Positions 12,020 to 21,440 of a stretch of DNA of 64,000 bases are shown here, piece by piece. The notes under the pieces were generated by a model that saw nothing but the letters and a program-made list of their open reading frames with translations, was not told where the DNA came from and searched no databases. Position 1 is the stretch's first letter. The number at the start of each line of letters is the position of its first letter. The position numbers were made by a program, and so were the translations under genes. The stretch comes from Amoebophrya sp. A120 (Eukaryota; Sar; Dinophyceae; Syndiniales; Amoebophryaceae): NCBI GenBank assembly GCA_905178155.1, contig CAJINV010000001.1, positions 12,759,136 to 12,823,135 on the forward strand, given 5' to 3'.

Positions 12020-15000
12020 CTACACGAAAACTTCACGACCATCTCTTTCATTTAGCGTTTGTTTTTGTTTCTGACGACCTCTTGGAGTCACACTCGCGCC
12101 AGCCCTGTTGACCTCGGAAGTCACAGCTTGAGTTTTGATTCCTTCAAGTTCTCTTTTTTCCGTTATGATACCCATACCATCATGAGATGACAGAGACTCC
12201 TGCGAACGTCCAACGTCCGTAACAACAGCCTCGTCTGGAAGACCTACAGGCACAATGGCCTGTTCATACACGTAAACTGTTTCTCGCCACGATGGTCTTC
12301 GTCTTCTTTCTTGAAGAGTTTTACTTTTATTCCCAGCACTTGCACTGCTTTCCTTCTCCGCTCCTCCTAAGACTTGGCTCTCCCGTCTGATATGAATTGT
12401 GGGTGATTCTCCTCGTAGCTTGCTCGGCTTTGAAGGCACTTCGCCAGCGTTCATGATCTGCGCAACTGGAGCCCCCAACTTTTGACCCGCCGCGCCAGAA
12501 TGTACTGCATGAACCTCGACTTTCACCGTTATGCTGCGCTCGTGGTCTGGATCGTGATTCTGCAGCGTCAGCGTCCTATGTTGCGGCTGGATTTTGGTAC
12601 CAGCATGCCGGTGATCTTCACGACGCCCGTTCTTATGGGCGTGGTCGTCTTCGTCAATGCGCAGCCACGTGACTTCGATGACTTCCTTTGGCGCGAGAAC
12701 AGCGGTAAAACGAAGTCGCGGGCCGTCGTGGTGGATACTGGAAAATCGCTGGCGTGATCGTGGCACGTATTTCTTCCACTCACCCAGGAGAAGGAGACCA
12801 GGCGTGGTTTGTGTTGGTTTCCAGAAGCGATACATCCAAAAGAAATCGTACGGCACATACGCAGGAGAGTCATTTCGAGGAGCAGATGCTGTAACTGTCT
12901 TTATTTGATGGTCGTTATCTTGGGGTTGCTGTAGTTCTTCATCTTCTTGCAACACCGGTTGTTGCATAATTTCCTGAGCTGTCACTCCTGAGTTTGCCGC
13001 GGTCGCTCCTTCTTCTTTGCTCTCCCCTGGCGCGCGGCAAGAAAAAAGCTTTATTTCTGCAGTGTGAGGAGCATGCGCTGGTGCTAAGTCCTCTCCAGCA
13101 GCTTCGGCGTCAAGGCTCGTTTGCGGAGCAGGTGTTTGTTGTAGACTCGCACTTATGTAGTTGCCGCGACCTTGTTCATCTTCTTCATCCGTATCGGAAG
13201 CGGCCGACCAAACGATCCGGAGATCGGAGGAATCGGAAGAAGATGGACTTCCTTCTGAGTTACGCGATTTTCCAGGGGGTAAACTGGTGTCCCATGGAAT
13301 GTCTTTCCCCATCCCTTCGCTTGCGCGGTGAATTGCAAGCATCCACTTTTTCTTTTGGAGCGTATCAGTCTTCGCATCGGTAGTTTCGTCTTGGACGTCG
13401 ACATCTCCGCTGTCGTCTGCAAGAAAGCTTCCATCTGTGCAAGCGCGCTCTACTTCTGCCGATATGACATGTTCATCGGTACTCTGGGTTTGAAGTAGCG
13501 CGCGGCTCCTCGTCTCGATCTCTTCCAAGTTTTTGGTCGTGAAGTTCGCCCGCAAGACTGCGACCGTATCGTTGTCGATATGGGAGCTCGCCACGCGCCC
13601 CGTCCGGTGGTAACCCCTGAGAAACGACTCGTCCTGTACCACCAGGGGCGTCCGCGGCCGGAGCAAAAGGCCGTCGCGGCGCGCACAGCGCTGGAGCAGA
13701 GAAGCGTCCAGCACCATGTCGCTGACCCCCACCGGCCCCAGGGAGTAGGTCGCCGTCAGACTATGCACCAGCAGGTTCTCAGCCGGGTCGCCGTAACCAT
13801 CGAAGTTCGTGTCGCTGGGGTAGTCTGCGGAGCTCCAGAAGTTGTCTTTGCTCGGCCGGAGACTGCCCAGGGCGTCGAAGAGCAAACTACTGGCGAAGAT
13901 GTCCCACGTGTGAAGTGCCGCGTAGTCGTCGCTCGCGCGGCCATTCGTGGCGCGGTCCATGCCCAGGGCCACAAACACGTCGCTTGGGAGCATCATGCAG
14001 TACTGGACCCAGACGTCGGCTCGTCCCGCGGCCTCATCGAGACCGGCAAGCCAGGCCTCGTAGCTGCCCAGAACCTGTCGGTAGTGGGCCGAACGCAGAA
14101 ACAGCTCGTTCATGAAGTCAATCTCGAAATTGCGAAACACAGGAGTGGCCGGCGATGTAGAAAACCGCTTCGTCGGCTGTTTTTCTCCTGCCCGGTCCAG
14201 GTCGTGCTCAATCGTGGCAACATCGGAATCCACGCGAAACGCCTGCCGTGCGCGTCGGAACAGCTCCGCATAGACTTCCACCGCAGATCCGTCAAGTCCG
14301 TTCGGCGTCAATACGGGCATGGTCCCGCTCTCTGTCCAGGTCCAATGAGCGTCGTCGTGGCCAAGGCTGCTGGTGGTTGTATTTTGTTCTTCGCCTGGAA
14401 CAACGGCGTCCTCGCCGTGGTGCAACCGCATCAGCGTGTTGTTTGGACAAAAGAAAGGGCCGTAGAGCATCAGGGAGGCGTTTGGGATGCTAGTAGCGAA
14501 GTCAGAGAAATTTCGGCTTGCGGGAACGTCCGGAGCAAACCTCCAATCTTCAACGCATTTGACGCCCCAGTCTTGCGGACTCGGATAAACGCCGCGGTAC
14601 CACCAATCGTCGAGTTGGAGGTAGCGAAGCTTGGGAACTTCTATAGGAGCTGGCTCCTGTGTTGGCGGCAGTTGCGGCACTACACGGCCATGGCTACGGT
14701 CGGAATGATCGGCAGGATCAGCTGCTGCACTCTGACCTTGTCGGCCGCTTCTGTGTTCCATCGTTTCATTTCCTCCACCAGACTTCCGAAGCACGGGGTA
14801 GATTTTGTCGCTCGTGCAGCAAGTGACATTGATGTCGCGTCCGGTGCCACGCGGAACATTCCTGTTGTACGAGTCTCCGTAGAACTGTGCGCCGTTGTCG
14901 GTGAAAAATCCGAGATACGCGAGAACAGGATCCTCTGCGTCCGGCAACACCTTTTTTCTGTTTTCTCCACGTCGAACAAAGCTGTGCACAAACTTCCCCC

Positions 15001-16378
15001 AGGCGTAAAGCGTGTCGCGAATCAAAGACTTTTTGGTTTTGTTCGTCTGGAAAAATGGCACAGATTTTCGGTCTACCGCAGAAGATTTCATCTCTGGAAC
15101 CACGGTTGCTCCTGTTGGGGACGTGGTCGAATATAAAACCGCTGAGTAGACTGTTCCGCTTGGGATGCTCGTGATCTCCCCCGACAGGCCCAGAGCAAGT
15201 GCATCAGCTGACCGCATCACAGGAATGTCATCCGTGCTCGCAGTCGTGGCGTGCATTACTGCGTTTTTGAAATGCGATAGGTGGGAAAGAACAGTCACCC
15301 TCTGACCCTCAGCGTCGAACCAGGTCAGCGGCGCCGATTTGTAGCCCAGGTGGTTCTGCCGTGGCAGCACTCGACCGTATTCCGCATGCATTTCGGCTAT
15401 CTGACAGCCCGCGAAAAGAAAATAGTTCCAGTGTTTGTCGAAGTAGTCCATGCCGGCGAGATCAGCTGAAATTCGGATTTTTTGCAGTCTTTGATCCTGG
15501 TCGTCTTCGCCGGCACTTTCTTCACCCGGGCGAGGAGGCCCAGGCCTCGTTTCCGAAAGGAACACAGGAAACGCCGTCTGCGGTTCCGGGTGGCTGTCTT
15601 CCAAAAACGCTGAAGCGTTGCGATATGCCGTTCCAGGAAAAGAATCGCCTTCTGCCACTGATGAAACCGCGTAGTTGCTCTGAATGCTCTCGGAGTAGAC
15701 GAGCGTAGTTCCTTCCGTCGCGCTTCCGCCTTCTTTACCGCTAGAATTTCCAGTACTTCCAGTTCCAGCCGAGAACAGTTGCTGAAACAACAAAATATCC
15801 GCTCCTCTATGGTCTTTGGTTCTGATGATGCGCAGTCGCAGCACGTGGTTCGTCTGCGGGTCCAACGTGAAGCGTAGCGTTCTCGCTTGTCCGGGGGGGA
15901 AGGAATCGGTATTATAGGAAATGCGGGTGGTGGTTCCGTCATGGTCCTCGGTTGCATATCTTCCATTTTGCGCTTCTTTTTCTTTTTCATCTCCTACTTC
16001 CTCAAAACCCCCGTCGGCAAAGACTTCGCGCCACTGCCCGCGGAAAAAAGTTCGCACGGGGGACCAGAGCCCTATGAGACCAAGGTCGCGAAGCGCAGCG
16101 TTTGAAAACCCGATGATGGTCTTCCTGAGGCTCTTGCCATTTTTAGACGTGTGTTTGTCCTGTTGGTCCTGTTCTAAATGTTGTACTGGGCTTGCGGTTT
16201 CATCCCGCCCGATTGTGGTTTTCGCTGCTAGGGACGAGGCGATGTTGACTGTACCCACTTTCACCTCGTCACCGTGGGCGGTCGGAAAGAAGGCGACTGT
16301 GACGAGAAACAACGACCAGATCACAACGAGCACACCGGAAGACCTGCACGAGCAACGTGCAGGCAGTAGGCGACGCAT
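12020..16378 (-). CDS. Secreted glycoside-hydrolase-like protein (GH36/raffinose-synthase-like)
   Basis: A single frame of 1,452 codons. It begins with a basic stretch and a hydrophobic core (GVLVVIWSLFLVTVAFFP) ending THG, a good signal peptide or signal anchor. The centre holds RYLQLDDWWYRGVYPSPQDW, then FEIDFMNELFLRSAHYRQV, VWVQYCMMLPSDVF, RASDDYAALHTWDIFASSL and, near the end of the domain, SLGPVGVSDMVLDASLLQRC. That succession (xQxDDWW, an acidic FEIDF strand, RASDD, GPVxVSD) follows alpha-galactosidase and raffinose-synthase enzymes of the GH36-type TIM barrel. The Asp of EIDF and the DD of RASDDY are the likely nucleophile and acid positions by analogy. Flanking parts are low in similarity and partly disordered. 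Length is well above the usual 700-900. No introns. The enzyme activity is inferred, not certain. Confidence 0.55.
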   Translation of the reverse strand: MRRLLPARCSCRSSGVLVVIWSLFLVTVAFFPTAHGDEVKVGTVNIASSLAAKTTIGRDETASPVQHLEQDQQDKHTSKNGKSLRKTIIGFSNAALRDLGLIGLWSPVRTFFRGQWREVFADGGFEEVGDEKEKEAQNGRYATEDHDGTTTRISYNTDSFPPGQARTLRFTLDPQTNHVLRLRIIRTKDHRGADILLFQQLFSAGTGSTGNSSGKEGGSATEGTTLVYSESIQSNYAVSSVAEGDSFPGTAYRNASAFLEDSHPEPQTAFPVFLSETRPGPPRPGEESAGEDDQDQRLQKIRISADLAGMDYFDKHWNYFLFAGCQIAEMHAEYGRVLPRQNHLGYKSAPLTWFDAEGQRVTVLSHLSHFKNAVMHATTASTDDIPVMRSADALALGLSGEITSIPSGTVYSAVLYSTTSPTGATVVPEMKSSAVDRKSVPFFQTNKTKKSLIRDTLYAWGKFVHSFVRRGENRKKVLPDAEDPVLAYLGFFTDNGAQFYGDSYNRNVPRGTGRDINVTCCTSDKIYPVLRKSGGGNETMEHRSGRQGQSAAADPADHSDRSHGRVVPQLPPTQEPAPIEVPKLRYLQLDDWWYRGVYPSPQDWGVKCVEDWRFAPDVPASRNFSDFATSIPNASLMLYGPFFCPNNTLMRLHHGEDAVVPGEEQNTTTSSLGHDDAHWTWTESGTMPVLTPNGLDGSAVEVYAELFRRARQAFRVDSDVATIEHDLDRAGEKQPTKRFSTSPATPVFRNFEIDFMNELFLRSAHYRQVLGSYEAWLAGLDEAAGRADVWVQYCMMLPSDVFVALGMDRATNGRASDDYAALHTWDIFASSLLFDALGSLRPSKDNFWSSADYPSDTNFDGYGDPAENLLVHSLTATYSLGPVGVSDMVLDASLLQRCARRDGLLLRPRTPLVVQDESFLRGYHRTGRVASSHIDNDTVAVLRANFTTKNLEEIETRSRALLQTQSTDEHVISAEVERACTDGSFLADDSGDVDVQDETTDAKTDTLQKKKWMLAIHRASEGMGKDIPWDTSLPPGKSRNSEGSPSSSDSSDLRIVWSAASDTDEEDEQGRGNYISASLQQTPAPQTSLDAEAAGEDLAPAHAPHTAEIKLFSCRAPGESKEEGATAANSGVTAQEIMQQPVLQEDEELQQPQDNDHQIKTVTASAPRNDSPAYVPYDFFWMYRFWKPTQTTPGLLLLGEWKKYVPRSRQRFSSIHHDGPRLRFTAVLAPKEVIEVTWLRIDEDDHAHKNGRREDHRHAGTKIQPQHRTLTLQNHDPDHERSITVKVEVHAVHSGAAGQKLGAPVAQIMNAGEVPSKPSKLRGESPTIHIRRESQVLGGAEKESSASAGNKSKTLQERRRRPSWRETVYVYEQAIVPVGLPDEAVVTDVGRSQESLSSHDGMGIITEKRELEGIKTQAVTSEVNRAGASVTPRGRQKQKQTLNERDGREVFV

Positions 16379-17125
16379 GCTCGCCTATCTGGAACGAATT
16401 TTTTTGCGGCAGATTCTTGAAGAGCGTCACTGTCTCTTTGCAATAGGCATGGGAGCTTCGAGAAGGAGGACAAAAATAAACGACCAAGATATAATTCTTA
16501 TGACTGCGTACGACTACGAATACGATTCTTTCAGCCCACCTAATCATAAGGCGATCGATTGTGTGTGCTACCAAGAACGAGCTTCATCGCCACGAAACAG
16601 ATGGGCAAGAGAAAACTTCCGTGCTTACGCGATGTACAAGCCGCTCTGAACTTTTGTTTTCCTCCGTGCTAGCGCGCCTTTTTGTATATACGCACACGCA
16701 GCATTGCGATTGCGTGATTTTTTATTTGGTCAGGAATTGATATGAGCGACAAAGTCGATTCTGAAAAAAATGAAAGGATATGTACCACTTCTCTGTCGTG
16801 TTTGTGTTTGTCCTTCTGATACTAGCCATAAACAGAAGGTAGCGTTTCAAGTGTGGCGAAAATTGGAAGCATTCTTCTCGCTTTCCTTGTGCTATTTGAT
16901 TGAAATTGTAGATCGATGGAAAAATAAGTCAAAAAGAGTGAGCCTCGATTTCGCGGTCAAAAGTCAAAACTTAGAACATACGATAGATACATTAAAAGAA
17001 GAAGATGAGCAATTGAAAAATCATACCAAAAAAAATGTCTTTATTCTCTAGATTGAATACTTTCGTACTCGAGAGCCGACCGAATCATGAAAAAAGTGAA
17101 AGCACCCGATGAAACTTCTTCAGCA
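16379..17125. other. Intergenic region, nothing supportable
   Basis: AT-rich spacer upstream of the hydrolase-like gene and downstream of the transporter gene. Short plus-strand frames are unconvincing. Confidence 0.4.
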
Positions 17126-19708
17126 TCAGTGCACCTCCACCTCCAGGTCTACTGGACCGTTGCAAATAACACCGCTTCCGGAATTGTAATCTTCCGCAAT
17201 TCTAGTCGATATTCGTTTCATGCCGGCAATCGAGGCGAAGACGAAAAGCATGCCGCCAAAGAGGAAGACCACGCTGTGGAAGACAGAACGAGAGCACGAA
17301 CGAAAGCAGGCCGAACAGGTAGTCTCCCTTCTGCGTTTTGTTCCTGCCCGCAGGTGCTTCCCTCTCCCTTCATGCGTTTTCGATTCCACTTTTTCGTGCA
17401 GCGGGGCATGCTCTGTCCTTGCTGCATAATCGTCCGCGTGGAGTAGGGGCCGACAGTCCTCTGCTAAAGGAGCGTTCGCAAACGATGATCCACTGTGGTT
17501 GGTGGTCTTCAGGCCGTCATCATTTCTACCTAGTCCTGTAGTGACCTTGAAATCCGGCAGAATAAGCCGCACTGTCGTATCTTCTCTTCTTTTTGCGTCG
17601 CTAGTATCGGCCACGAGATTTTTCGAACGGTCTCCACCAGAACGAGGCGAAGAGTCGGGATCATCATCATCGTCCTTTGCGCTTGGCCGCCGATCAAGTG
17701 TTTCCGCTTCATCATTCGCAGTGCCCGTTTTCTCAGTTGATTGCTCCCCACTGTCAGGAGCCTCACGGTCGTGTGCACCAGCACTGCGTAATTTGTAGTA
17801 GGCGTAGAGCGGGATGATGAGCTCCGTGAGCGCAAGCGAGAGGCTAGTGACCAAGCCGGCTATTTCTACGATGTAAGGGACCACGAGGGAACAGAGCACG
17901 CGGCCGCAAATAGTGCTGATGCGAAAGCCGGCGTTCGCCCAGCGACTCGTCCGCAGGCAGTGGCACTGCTCCTCCGAGGACGTGAAGAAGTTGGTGACGT
18001 ACAGCAAATCGCAGGTGCTCATGCAGAACAGCACGAGCAGGTTCAAGCCGCGGGACACCCAGGTGGGATCCCCCATGCTCCAGGGCGCGTAGTACTCCGG
18101 GCCCCCGCCCGGCGCGGCCTTGTTCTGCGGCCACGCGCCCCGGAAGAGCTGTAGGGGGGTCAGTTCCGTCCGCACCCCGAAGCACTGCGCCGGGTCGGTC
18201 GCAGCGGCCCGCTGTGCGGCGTCGGTGGAAAAACCGAACACCATCAACCACCACTTGTCCGGGCGGTCGCGGCGAAAGGCGTTAGACACCACGTCCGGAA
18301 TGCTGTTGCCGCAGACGCGGTAGGAATAAAGCAAAATGCAGGAGAACACCGTTGCGACGATCAGCATGGCGGAGTAGTACGCGGTGCTGATTTGCGCCCG
18401 CACGGCCGGGCGACAGCGGCCGCGCAGCGTGGGGATCAGGGAGGCCGCCATGAACGCGTAGCTCTGCACCGCGCCCACCCGCAGGAATGTCAGCACGCCG
18501 TCCACGTTGCCAAAGGGGTGAAACCTCCACGTGTGCCACGCGGCGGCGAAGGCAGCGGTCGGGGAAGGGGGCGAAATCCCCGACTGAATTTCTATCTCTG
18601 TCGGTGTAATTTCCGGGCTCGCTTCATGTTCTTGTCGGGTAGATGAAGTTTTGGGCGAAGACAGGAACAGCCGTTCTTTTGCTTTTGGTGGATTTTTACT
18701 GATGTCAGACTCGTTCCTTTGCTCATCAGCAGCATTGAGAGCAGCAGTTGATGATGGATTAGTTGTTGTACTCGTCGAGTAGAAGTCCAAAATGCGGCTG
18801 TGTTCGTTGACCTCTTGCGTGTGCAGCTCGACGAGGATAATCAGGGTAATCATACCGAAGGCGTAGGGCACGAGCCCGGCCAGTTGCTTCGTCGTGAATT
18901 CGCGCACGTCGGCGCTGCAGAAGGCCTGGAAGAAGTGCAACGGCAGCAGAAAGGCGACCGACCAAAACGCACGGGCAGCGAACTCCGACAGCCGCAACTC
19001 GCTCTGCAGCTGCGGCACCAGTTGCAGAAGCGCGTTGCCGAGCACAATGTCGCCACAGATTTGCATGGTGAAATACCCGAAGAACGTCGCTCCGGTGGCA
19101 ATGCCCCGGACCACGGGTTGGTCTCGGAAGCAGAAATTTACGAACGCCGCATAGTTCGAAACGAAAGCTGGTTGATGGTGAAGTTGACTCTTGCGTTCTC
19201 CCACTTCATTCCGTTCTTGCGCTACGGAGGTGGCGCTGTCTTCGCGGAGGTGGCCGTCCACACCTGCGCTCGCTGTTAAGGGTTCGGCACCACCGATCTG
19301 CGCGTCATCGTGGTCCTTCGTCCCGTGAATACTACTGGTCTCCATTTTCTCCAGCAAGCCGCAGGCTCCTGCAACGAGCCGGGCGGATTCGGAGTTCAAT
19401 ACTGCAGTAAAAAACAGCAGGAATACCGCAGGCCACGGGCCAACTTCGCGGGCGGTCGAAGGCAAGGTGAGCACCGGAGTACCCAGGGCCGTCACCATGA
19501 TCGCAAAGACCAATCCCCAGAAGGAAAGCCGGTTTTCCGAGGACCGGTCTTTTTGTTCATCACTTTCCGACGAGAGAACCATGGTGGAAATTGAGGCCTT
19601 TGCCTGAAAGTGATAAAAGTAAAGGCACGGAGAGGATGGACACAAAAAAAAACAGATAAAACCGAGCGCAACAAAAAAATTGGCTCCGCCACAAAACAAA
19701 GCTTTCAC
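17126..19708 (-). CDS. Amino acid/auxin permease (AAAP) family transporter
   Basis: One frame of up to 860 codons. Met at 19708 adds a hydrophobic leader; Met at about 19582 (MVLSSESDEQ) gives the cytosolic N-terminus typical of the family and is the likelier start. The first membrane segment reads SFWGLVFAIMVTALGTPVLT followed by LPSTAREVGPWPAVFLLFF, close to the conserved first helices of Aa_trans proteins (G..vLalP.a....G). About ten further hydrophobic helices follow, among them ATGATFFGYFTMQICGDIVL, FGMITLIILVEL, VATVFSCILLYSYRV and LVTSLSLALTELIIPLYAYY. A polar insert of about 80 residues (near 18.78-18.55 kb) and a disordered tail before a last helix enlarge it beyond the usual 450-550 residues. 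Expected to move amino acids with protons; substrate unknown. No introns. Confidence 0.75.
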   Translation of the reverse strand: MKALFCGGANFFVALGFICFFLCPSSPCLYFYHFQAKASISTMVLSSESDEQKDRSSENRLSFWGLVFAIMVTALGTPVLTLPSTAREVGPWPAVFLLFFTAVLNSESARLVAGACGLLEKMETSSIHGTKDHDDAQIGGAEPLTASAGVDGHLREDSATSVAQERNEVGERKSQLHHQPAFVSNYAAFVNFCFRDQPVVRGIATGATFFGYFTMQICGDIVLGNALLQLVPQLQSELRLSEFAARAFWSVAFLLPLHFFQAFCSADVREFTTKQLAGLVPYAFGMITLIILVELHTQEVNEHSRILDFYSTSTTTNPSSTAALNAADEQRNESDISKNPPKAKERLFLSSPKTSSTRQEHEASPEITPTEIEIQSGISPPSPTAAFAAAWHTWRFHPFGNVDGVLTFLRVGAVQSYAFMAASLIPTLRGRCRPAVRAQISTAYYSAMLIVATVFSCILLYSYRVCGNSIPDVVSNAFRRDRPDKWWLMVFGFSTDAAQRAAATDPAQCFGVRTELTPLQLFRGAWPQNKAAPGGGPEYYAPWSMGDPTWVSRGLNLLVLFCMSTCDLLYVTNFFTSSEEQCHCLRTSRWANAGFRISTICGRVLCSLVVPYIVEIAGLVTSLSLALTELIIPLYAYYKLRSAGAHDREAPDSGEQSTEKTGTANDEAETLDRRPSAKDDDDDPDSSPRSGGDRSKNLVADTSDAKRREDTTVRLILPDFKVTTGLGRNDDGLKTTNHSGSSFANAPLAEDCRPLLHADDYAARTEHAPLHEKVESKTHEGRGKHLRAGTKRRRETTCSACFRSCSRSVFHSVVFLFGGMLFVFASIAGMKRISTRIAEDYNSGSGVICNGPVDLEVEVH

Positions 19709-20879
19709 GGTACAAATAAGTACCCCGCTCTTATTGCAGTTGTGGCATTTGCAAATTGATGGTCAGGAAACAATCTTCACGATTGAGACCTACAACGGTA
19801 AAAACCGTAACCGAGTGCAAAAAACCGACTACAGCGAGTGGCGTTGATACAAAAAAGAACGACAATACCACAAAGAACCGAAACCGAAAGTAATGCGAAA
19901 CTTCAGGAAGATCAGTTCCTTTGTGAGATCGAGATGTACTAGAAGAGGGAAAACCAATGTGAACAACGAGATGAGCTTACTCCTCATTTTTCCTACAGGC
20001 GTGTTTTTGTTTTCCAAGGGGTGCTGGTGCTTCTTCACGTAGATGTTTGTTTGTTTTCGTACGAAGATTTCTTGTCCATTTTCTTTGGAGCTGAAAAGTT
20101 CATAAGTCCAGATCTGCTACTTGCACGTAGTGAATGATACTGACATTTACAAATACACAACAAGTATATGCCTTTTCAAAAGCGATAGTTAAATATCTAT
20201 ACTTCACTTCACGATGATTGCGCTATGGATAAACACATTTCTAAGAAACTATGTTTGCGAATCAATAATATCAAACAACTTTTGCATCCTCTAGATCTAC
20301 GATATCGTGCTGGTCTACGCCTCACAATTTCAGTTCTTGGTGGTATAGAGATGAAATAGGTGATCTTCAGCGCTGTTCTTATCCCTAAAGAAATTCGCAG
20401 CATACCGTCGGGATTTGCCCTTTTTTTTTGCGCCAACGCAGGCGCTGCAGTTTTTATGGTCGCGCCTGCGTAGGAGTGCTGTTGCCTCCCCTGGTGGGTT
20501 TTTGCACGCGGCCCAGGCGTCGCTCTAGAGGAACCAACAGGCACGCCAACACCCCGACGAGCCTAGACATAGACTAAAGTGGCCCCCCCACTGCGCAGAT
20601 CGACGCGACCCACGGACACTCACAACACGCCCAACAGGCGCAGGCGGGCATCTTTTTCGCGGCCCCGGGCCCTGCGTACTCGCGACCCAAAAAGGGCCGC
20701 AAGCCGGCTCGTGCGGGCTTGGTACGCAGGCCCCTCGAGACCCCTTGGAACTCTTCAAACGAGCCTCATTCTCTCACCCACCGCCCCAATCACTGACCGC
20801 TGGCACCGCTTCCGCGGTGATGGTGGACGCACTGGCAGAAGACCCTGAAAGCTTCCCGCCGGGTGCTCGAATAAACATT
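19709..20879. other. Intergenic region grading into GC-rich DNA
   Basis: Up to about 20,400 it is AT-rich without a gene. From about 20,400 it turns GC-rich with no credible frame on either strand; the short frames there are Arg/Pro/Ala-rich by composition alone. Confidence 0.4.
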
Positions 20880-21440
20880 TCGGGAAGATAGATAAGAACA
20901 CCTACTGCAACGACCTGGAGTTGATGTTTTGGCATGCAGCAGAGTTGGATTTTCTGCGCCGAATGTCCCCGCTCGCGAAAACTGCTGTTCTTATCCTCCA
21001 CGCCGTGCATAGATAAGAACATGTTTGTAACGACCTGAAACTGGTGTTTGGCACGAAGCAGCATTGGAGCTTCTGCGCCAAATGTTCCCGTTCTGGAAAA
21101 ATGCTGTTCTTATCCTCCACACCGTGCACAGATAAGAACACGTTTGTAACGACCTGAAAATGGTGTTCTTATCTATGCACGGAAAGGAGGGATAAGAACA
21201 GCACTTTTCGAGAACGGGAACATCTGGAGGAGAAGCTCCAACTCTGATTCGTCCAATCATCCTGCTTCGCCTTCAGTTCAGGTCGTTACAAACATGCTCT
21301 TATCTATGCACGGCGTGGAGGATAAGAACAGCAGAAAACGAGAACGGGAACACTCGCAGTGAAGCGCCGCCTTTGCTTCATCCCAAAACGCCGCAGCAGG
21401 TCTCTGCAGTAGTGTTGTTATCTATGCACGAGCGGGAGCG
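20880..21440. repeat. Palindromic array of about 120-bp units carrying GATAAGAACA
   Basis: Units beginning GATAAGAACA start at 20891, 21012 and 21131 (periods 121 and 119) and include AACGACCTG, TTCTGCGCC and TGTTCTTATCCTCCAC. From about 21164 the same elements continue in reverse orientation: TGTTCTTATCTATGCACGG near 21164, a copy near 21297 and a decayed one near 21413, with GAGAACGGGAAC and GGTCGTTACAAACATG as complements of the forward units. The array is therefore an inverted repeat centred near 21.16 kb. Each unit is itself bounded by GATAAGAACA and its complement, so it could fold as serial hairpins. Not coding. Confidence 0.9.

Noticed and set aside
13580-15136. 518-codon plus-strand frame
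   Set aside because: Shadow of the hydrolase-like gene: no signal peptide or domain, and His/Val/Arg-rich as expected of an antisense frame.
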